Shown here piece after piece: positions 57,377 to 64,000 of a stretch of 64,000 nt of DNA. The stretch is from Berberis thunbergii. Lineage: Eukaryota; Streptophyta; Magnoliopsida; Ranunculales; Berberidaceae. A model generated the notes under the pieces. It did not search any database and had not been told where the DNA came from. It worked only from the letters and a program-made list of their open reading frames with translations. The stretch is from the NCBI GenBank assembly GCA_003290165.1, contig QNQO01000538.1, positions 62,001 through 126,000 on the forward strand, in the 5' to 3' direction. Made by a program: the position numbers and the translations under genes. How positions within the stretch are numbered: the stretch's first letter is position 1; every line of letters starts with the position of its first letter.

Positions 57377-58702
57377 ATTTATTTAATAATAATAATAGAA
57401 CAAATGGGATATTCATAATTGCTCAAACTATAGAGGGATAAAACTTATGAGTCATACGATGAAACTTTGGGAGAGGGTTATAGAACAAAGATTTAAGAGT
57501 TTAACCACGGTTTCGAATAATCAATTTAGATTTATGCCAGGTAGGTCTACTACGGAGACCATCTTCCTGCTTAGGCAAATTATGGAAAAATATCGAGAGG
57601 AACGTAAGAGTTTGCATATGATTTTTATTGATCTGGAGAAAGCTTACGATAAGGTCCCCAGGGAGTTAATTTGGTGGGTGCTTTAAAGGAAGCAAGTGTT
57701 TCCATGTTATGTTGACATCATTAAGGATATGTATGAAGGGGTTGTAACAAGTGTTCGCTCAGTGGGTGGGATGTCCAGTGAATTTCTAGGGTCAGTAGGA
57801 CTACATCAAGGGTCGGCGTTAAGTCCATATCTCTTTGTTTTGGTCATGGATGAGTTGACAAAATATCAAGATGTACCTTGGTGCATGTTATTTGTAGATA
57901 TTGTCTTAATTGATGAGTCTAGTGAAGGTTTAGGTCAGAAATTAGATAGGTGGCAGAAGGCTTTAGAGAGTAAGGGTTTTAGGATTAGTCGTTCGAAGAC
58001 GGAGTATCTAGTGTGCAACTTTGGTATTGAATCACGAGAGAGGAGTAATGCAATTGAGATCGAATGTGTGAAGGTCCCAGAGTGTGAGGTTTTTCGATAT
58101 CTAGGATTTATAATTCAAAAGAATGAGACTATTGGAGAAGATGTAGACCATAGGATTAAAGCTGGTTGGCTGAAATGGAGAGTGACGTCAGGAGTATCAT
58201 GCGATAGAAGGATGTCTGCAAGGCTAAAAGAGAAATGCTATAAGACAATTGTTTGACCAACCATGCTATATGGTTTAGAATGTTGAGTTACTACGGGACA
58301 ACATACGCATAGGATGGCAGTAGAAATGTGTATGTTAAGGTTGATGTGTGGTAAAACCTGTAAGGATAAAATTAGGAATGAAAGAATTAGGAGACACTTA
58401 GGTGTAACGCTCATAAAGGACAAAATTAGAGAAAGACATTTAACTTGGTTTGGTCATGTGCAGAGGAGACTAAGCACGACGCCAATTAGAAAATGTCTAG
58501 ATTGACAAGTTAATGGAGGATGCAGACGAAGGGGACGACCATTGAAAACTTGGATGAAGGCAGTGAATGAAGACATTATTGAGCTTGGATTAGGCGAGGA
58601 TATGTGGGAAGACCGCATTGCTTGGAGAACCAAAATCCATATTGTCGACCATAAAAATATCGAAAATGGACTTTGATGATGATTTATTTAATAATAATAA
58701 TA
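57377..58702 (+). mobile_element. RTE-type LINE, 5'-truncated, in GCP6 intron 11
   Basis: From 57398 the sequence encodes the second half of an RTE-clade reverse transcriptase and the RTE C-terminus, on the plus strand. It is flanked by the identical 21-bp stretch ATTTATTTAATAATAATAAT A (57377-57397 and 58682-58702), which is a plausible target duplication, though the simple sequence leaves doubt. An RTE-like tail GATGATGATTTATTTAATAA lies at the 3' end. Confidence 0.85.
57420..58672 (+). pseudogene. RTE LINE reverse transcriptase (partial)
   Basis: Frames read [20 protein letters not shown] (about 57430-57489), [20 protein letters not shown] (about 57516-57575), the catalytic [20 protein letters not shown] (about 57624-57683), VGLHQGSALSPYLFVLVMDE (about 57795-57854), and LFVDIVLI at about 57888-57911 where the YxDD loop of active enzymes is degraded to FVDI. 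The C-terminal part continues RYLGFIIQKN (near 58097), RHLTWFGHVQRR (near 58436) and the tail typical of plant RTE elements (WMKAVNEDIIELGL near 58552). Stops at 57684, 58254 and 58503 disable it. Confidence 0.88.
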
Positions 58703-59045
58703 AATGGTATTATTGTGTATTTTGTCATTCTGCGACTCCACTGATTAGAAAATGATAGAATACACTAGCCACTTTGATTTGGAATAGGTAAGAACTAAGG
58801 GTTTGCTCAAGTGTGCTACCATATAGACTCCATTCCTTGATTCTAGTTTTTATTTGTGGGATAAAAGTATTTTAATGAAACATATGATCACTTGATTGGT
58901 GCACCAAACATTTTCCTACATTGCGCTGGAAAGCATTGAAACACAGTTCACTTGCACTTTTCCAACGTTGAGGGCTTTTCAGCTCAAATTGTATCAGAAG
59001 TTTGGGTTTGACCCCCACCCTAAGTTTGATGCGTTAAGCTAAAAA
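58703..59045. other. Intron 11 sequence, nothing recognised
   Basis: AT-rich; no gene or repeat seen. Confidence 0.4.
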
Positions 59046-59049
59046 TCGC

Positions 59050-59510
59050 ACACCTCCAATGCGGTGTCCAAGAATCTCCCCTTGGAGGCTTCCTAAAAGT
59101 TACAAATAATATAATCTAGCGTGCCAGATACACCCTCGATATCGATACGCAACCGTGGTTCCTAGATATTGGATACACTAAAATAATATAATCTAGCGTA
59201 TCCAGATACACCATCGATATTGGATACACTAAAAGTTACAAATAATATAATTTAGTGTATCAATGGTTCCTAGCGTGTAGGTTAACAATGGTTTGAAATT
59301 TAAAAAGTTGGTGGTTCCCACAAAATAAAAACATTAAACAAATATTTGGTGAGCAAAACCTTCTCCCTACATTTAACTAGGTAAGAGGAACTTGGAGCCA
59401 TGCCACCTAGGAAAGGAGTCTCTCAAGGGGAGTCTTTTTTTTCACCCTCAGTTAAATATTGCCACTAGTTAAGGAGCCTCCCCAAGTGGAGGTTGTTGGA
59501 GATGCTCTTA
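59050..59510. mobile_element. MITE-like element, copy 1
   Basis: Ends resemble copy 2 (CTCCCCTTGGAGGCTTCCTA near the left, GTTGTTGGAGATGCTCTTA at the right). The middle shares GGTTTGAAAT, ATTAAACAAA and CTCCCTACATTTAACTAG with copy 2. An inserted threefold short repeat (AATATAATCTAGCG, GATACACC, GGATACACTAAAA) occupies about 59100-59260. Superfamily not determined. Confidence 0.6.
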
Positions 59511-59555
59511 CAAGATTGACTTTCATGTTGATTGAGACATTTGCTTTGTTGTCTT

Positions 59556-59985
59556 AAAGCATCTCCAAGAGACTCCCCTTGGAGGCTCCCTAAATGCAAT
59601 AGAATAATATAAACCAAGGAGCTCCTTACCCACTTTCTACCTAGTTTGACATTCCCTTTCTAGATGGTCCTTAAAACCGATTTTGTAAATTATATTATAT
59701 TATACTTTTACTTTTTCATCTTTAAAGTGGGTTGGACCTGTAGGTTAAAAACGGTTTGAAATGAAAAAATTTAGTGGAACCCACGATGTAAAAATATTAA
59801 ACAAAGACTTGAAAAACCGAAATCACTCCCTACATTTAACTAGTGAAATAGAACTCCTTGGAGCTTCCTCATGCCACCAAGGAAAATAGTCTTTCAATTG
59901 GAGTCTCTTGGAGCATGTTCCCCCCAGCTAAACATTGCCACATGGACAAGGAGCTCCCTTTAGGGATGCTGTTGAAGATGCTCCT
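59556..59985. mobile_element. MITE-like element, copy 2
   Basis: Begins AAAGCATCTCCAAGAGACTC and ends CTGTTGAAGATGCTCCT, so the termini pair as GGAGCATCTYCAACAG-type inverted repeats, a motif common in plant MITEs. About 430 bp, no coding capacity. Lies 45 bp after copy 1. Confidence 0.65.
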
Positions 59986-60129
59986 AGGAGGATAGAGCTT
60001 GGGAAATTGGATCTTATATTTTATTTTTCTTTGTTTTTTAAATGTTGATAGTTACTACAGTATTGGATATTGAATAAACCTTCAGCCGAGACTTGTCCGT
60101 AGTACTCGAACGGATTGGATCTTGTTTTG

Positions 60130-63110
60130 TAAAAAAAAAAAACTGCCAGAGTTAGATACCTTGATTACTAGACAACAGATAAAACTAGCAGATTGATCTT
60201 CTGGAGGAGATTAGAGATCTCTTGATGATGGAGTGCCAGAGTAGAGGCCAATGCAGAGTTGGAATAATTGGTTAAAAGAGATATCATATCTTGGAAGGGG
60301 AAAACTGGCATTCAGTATGGAAGACATAGAGATTACTGTTCAAAAAACTTTTATCTTGATCTTAGCTAATCAAAGGAAAATTGGTAACTCCATCACTGCT
60401 CGCCCAATTAACAATTACATTGAACTCAGGACTCTGTCATTGCATCATATATTGTCAACCATTTTAAAAGTGTGTTCCAGGAAGAGAGCAATGGAAGCCT
60501 AAGCTTTCTGGTGATGTGTTCAATACTCTAGATCTTGCTTAATCTGATGCCCTTGAGACTGCTATTTCAGACATGAAGTCATTTGTGTTCTAAAGTCCTT
60601 AGAATGAGAAGTCTCTGCTGAGATTGATGGTTTTCCTGTTGACATCTTTCGCGAATGTTGGCAAACAGTTAAAGACTGACTTCATGGTTGTGGTCTCAGA
60701 TTTCAACAGTAACGGTTCCTTGATTGGAGGCTCAACTCCAGTCTCATTTCTCGCCTTCCTAAGATCAAAGGAGCCATGTTTTCTATGGGTCATGTGCAAC
60801 ATATTTCAGACATGGTTGCTATTCTCCAATGTGGCAATGCCAAGAAGGGGATCTTCCTACTATTTATCTAGGGCTTCTTCTTGGAGCATAGTGCAATAGC
60901 GAGTTTGGGAGCTCATCATTGATAGAATTAAGAGTAGACTCTCAGTGTTGCAATCTAAATTCATCTCCAAAGCTGACATTGTTACTTTAATCAAGAGCAC
61001 CCTCACTAGTATTCCTGTTTTCATGATGTCTAGTATTATCATGCCTATCCCCATTCAGCAAAACATTGAAAAAATATGTAGGAATTTCCTCTGGGGCTCA
61101 AAGGAAAAAGCAAAAGCTACATTTTGTGAAGTGGAAAGAGGTGTGTATGCCTAAAGAGCAAGGAGGTATCATTTGGTGAAGTGGAAACAGGTGTGTAAGC
61201 CTGAAAAGCAAGGAGGCCTGGTATCAGAAGTCTGCACCTATTTAATCACCTATATAATCAGGCTCTTCTCGCCAAATGGCTGTGGAGATTTGGGGTTGAG
61301 GAGAATGCTATGTTGAAAACTATTATTCAGCAAAAGTATGGTCTGCAAGGATGTGGCTAGTTCACTACCCAAATTGTTCCCCCAAGGCTACTTTTGGTGT
61401 CGGGCATCATGAACCAAAAATTCAATTTCAGAAGCATATCTTTTTTAAATTGAGGAATGAAAACAAAATCTTAGTTTGGGACAGCATTTGGTGTAGTGAT
61501 ACACCTTGCAGAGAATGTTTCTACACCATTTATAGACTCTTCCTTGCTAAAGCAGCAGCGGTCACCCAATTATCCTTGGGAACTGAGCACTATTCCCTAG
61601 TTGGGACCTTAAGCTGAGAAGAGGGGTCAGAGATGAAGAGCTTACTGCCCCGTGGGCATGCTTGACTTACTTTAACAATCGTTTGAATGAGGAATATAGG
61701 TGGATCTGGGAGGACAAGTCTTGCCAACTTTCAGTGTATGATGCAGTGTAGTTAAAAAGCGCTTAGGCGTAAGGCGCAGAGCTGCGCGCCATTGCAGTCC
61801 AGGTGCACCTATGTTTAATAAGCGCTAATTAAGCACACTTGTTTAAGTTCATCACTGGATACAGGGCGTTAAGAATAAAGTGCATTTTGCTCATATCTAT
61901 TTATGCATGTGCCAGGCATTTTCTTTTATATTTTTTTCTAATGAAAACCAAACTCTAATAAGGGCAACTACAAGCCCCAAAAGACCCTAACCCTTTTGTT
62001 TTCTGCCTGTGCTATGTTGAGAGTGGAGAAGACACTCATGCTCATAACCACAGCTACAAGGGGAATATTCCAACTTAGAGATGAAGGGTATGAAGAGGAA
62101 GAAGACAAAATGGAAATTGAACCAAATGAAATGGAACGAAGAAGAAAGTCATAACCTTGGGGTGGAGGAAGATGATGCAACATTTGATGATGAGTAGTTG
62201 GGATATGGAGGCTTGGGATAATGAAACTGTTTGACTTTTTGATATGTTTGTTATTTTGTTGGCTTGTTGTAATTGCATGAATGGTTATCTTTTTGTTTTC
62301 CTTTTTTTAATGATGTATTTGACTATTTGACATTTTAGTTTGGAATCTTGGTGCAAGCTGTATGGTTGACAATGCTTTATTTTTATTTTTTTTTAAATCT
62401 TGAAAATTTGTTGTTTTCTCTTATATGAATTTGCATGCTAGATATAAACTCAGTGAATATATCATTTAAATATATTTTCAAGTGTTCTAATTGGCATGTG
62501 CCTAAAGTATGTTAGAAGCGCGGCTTGCACCCAAGGCACAACATGGGTATTGAGCCTTGAGTATGCCTGGGCGCCCTAACTACATTGGTATGATAATCGC
62601 CTAAAGATTCAAACTCAAACTATGACTGAAGCAAACAACTCTGTCTTGTCAAAAAATATTTTGGACAAAGGAGGTGCCTCCTAGAGTAAACTTCTTCCTT
62701 TGGGCTATTGGCCTTGTCAACCGTACTAGAAGAGGCTTAACCATCACCAATAGATGCTATTTTTGTGAAAATCATCAAGAGTCTCCAATACGCATCCTCT
62801 TCTCTTGTTCTTTCTTCAGAGACCTCTGCCATCTGTCAAGAAGCCAATATTTGTCCTCCTATTGCCTCCAATTTGTTCCAGAGGAGCTCCTCATGGAGAA
62901 GATCAGGCTTTTCTTCTAAAGGGGTTTGGTTATGGGAAGAGTACTTTTTGCTATTCTAAGGTTTTTTTGGAAAGAAATAAATAATTGAATCTTCAAAGAC
63001 CAGAAGAAAGACAACATTAATCTCACAAATACTATTAAATATTTGGTGTGGCAGTAGGGAATCACTTGGGGAGTCATTACTAACCAATTATTTCATGTGT
63101 ATTTTCAGCT
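60130..63110 (+). mobile_element. LINE remnant with internal deletion, in GCP6 intron 11
   Basis: Plus-strand L1-type pieces: pre-RT segment (GFPVDIFRECWQTVK in mixed frames near 60625-60672), then, with the RT core missing, ELIIDRIKSRLSVLQSKFIS (about 60910-60969), [20 protein letters not shown] (about 60976-61035), IEKICRNFLWGSKEKAKAT (about 61067-61123), and a zf-RVT region VPPRVNFFLWAIGLVNRTRR and CYFCENHQESPIRILFSCSF (about 62671-62817). A short duplication at about 61110-61215 repeats GTGAAGTGGAAA. It is split by an inverted-repeat element at 61749-62582. Confidence 0.82.
61749..62582. mobile_element. hAT-like inverted-repeat element inside the LINE
   Basis: Starts TAGTTAAAAAGCGCTTAGGC and ends TGGGCGCCCTAACTA, giving short imperfect inverted ends with GC-rich subterminal AAGCGC/GCGCC words, a pattern seen in plant hAT MITEs. 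It falls between LINE segments SCQLSVYDAV and the following pre-zf-RVT region. No clear target duplication was found. An internal acidic stretch (EGYEEEEDKMEIE) has no recognised domain. Confidence 0.6.
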
Positions 63111-64000
63111 AAGTTATTAATGCGGCAAAAAATCGCAATCGCAATTTGGGGTTTGACCGAATCGATTTGGGTGAATTGTTCGGGGTTTAGTGGACACCAA
63201 TTAATCGGTGAAAAATCGGCGAGTCACTGATTAATCGGCCCAGCCGATTCGCCGATCTATCGCTTTGTATTAAAAAATAATAATAATAAAAAAACCTAAA
63301 CTCACGATTTTCATTTCTTCCTTTCCTTCAAACCAAATCAGAAAGATATATACCACTTCAACCCTAATGTGCCTCTCCCCTCTCCTCCCAATCCCCATCC
63401 CACTCGGCCTTCCCTCTTCTTCTCCCTCCTGTGTAGAATTCATATGGACTAGGGGAGCTTGTTGATTGAGGTTGTTTGTAGCGATATGGATTTTGATGAA
63501 ACGTTTTATTGTTGTCGGAACAAATTGGATTCAGCTTGTTGTTGATGCTGATCTTCCATTTTTTTGTGTATGACATTTTTGGCCTTCTGACTGAAAACAC
63601 TAATAACTGAACCTCACAGTTTCTTTGAAAGTTTGTGATTATGCATAACAAATCCACACAATTTTCACGCACTTTAATCATGATTTCCTTTATTTGGTCT
63701 ACAATATATTGGCATAATCCTTTGGATGTGGAGTATCTTTGTTTGTACAAAGTGACCCTTCTAGAAATATTTTCTATGTAAAGTAATGCGGTTTACCTTC
63801 ATGGGTTAGTGGGATAGGTAGGTTGGTTCTTCCTGTTAAGTCTGGTATCTATTTTACTTCTGAATGTTTGTCTTGGTAGCTTGGATGTTAAAACAATGTA
63901 CAATTTTCTTTTAGTTTCTTTTTAAGTAGCTTGGCAGATAATAAAGTTATATAATTACAAATTTAAGCCATTTTGATTAATTATTTAATTTTGTAATCTA
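63111..64000. other. Right edge of the window, within GCP6 intron 11
   Basis: At 63118-63260 the sequence TAATGCGGCAAAAAATCGCA followed by CGATTAATCGGC-type words resembles one end of a plant inverted-repeat element; the other end is not seen. The minus-strand open stretch 63364-63750 has no recognised domain. The remaining exons of GCP6 were not found and should lie beyond 64000. Confidence 0.4.

Overview
This window is nuclear DNA of a flowering plant, most likely a eudicot: AT-rich intergenic sequence, GT-AG introns, plant-type Ty1/copia, Ty3/gypsy, LINE, CACTA, Mutator and hAT elements, a fragment of the plastid gene psbC, and host sequences of plant type (gamma-tubulin complex protein 6, THI1, phosphoserine phosphatase, a UBP12/13-type deubiquitinase, a type I MADS gene). 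I cannot name the species. There are no RNA genes, operons or CRISPR arrays that I can support.

Only one host gene looks functional: GCP6 (gamma-tubulin complex component 6) on the + strand. It starts at 31725 and continues past the right edge. Eleven exons (1103 codons) join in frame with consensus splice sites. Intron 2 is about 16 kb and is filled with nested transposons; intron 9 carries a psbC fragment; intron 11 runs beyond the window and holds LINEs and MITEs.

Layout. 1-1956: 5' part of a minus-strand copia element (LTR, PBS, gag, protease). 1957-7560: a decayed LINE with endonuclease, RT, zf-RVT and RNase H remnants and a degenerate tandem repeat upstream. 7740-8073: a hAT-type MITE with a perfect 8-bp target duplication. 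About 8900-26630: one decayed copia element split by two DNA transposons. The first (10467-12267) is a Mutator-like element carrying a THI1 pseudogene. The second (12513-23783) is an 11.3-kb CACTA element carrying fragments of three host genes; it was itself entered by a non-autonomous LTR element (13912-19458), one LTR of which was entered by a hAT element (15276-15955). 27170-31724: intergenic DNA with two MITE-like inverted-repeat elements and a TA microsatellite. 31725-64000: GCP6.

The copia, CACTA, LTR-element and hAT insertions form a four-level nest whose order is readable from target duplications (TAT, ATAGT, ATTATAAT). A second nest lies in GCP6 intron 2: LINE fragments flank a pol-less Tat-like gypsy derivative fused to a short-LTR element, whose LTR contains a 2.0-kb hAT element (duplication GTAGAAAC) that contains a 0.6-kb member of its own family (duplication GCAGGTAC). 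The strongest candidates for something undescribed are the gene-carrying CACTA element, the THI1-carrying Mutator-like element and the self-nested hAT family. All homology calls were made by reading translations; no database was searched.
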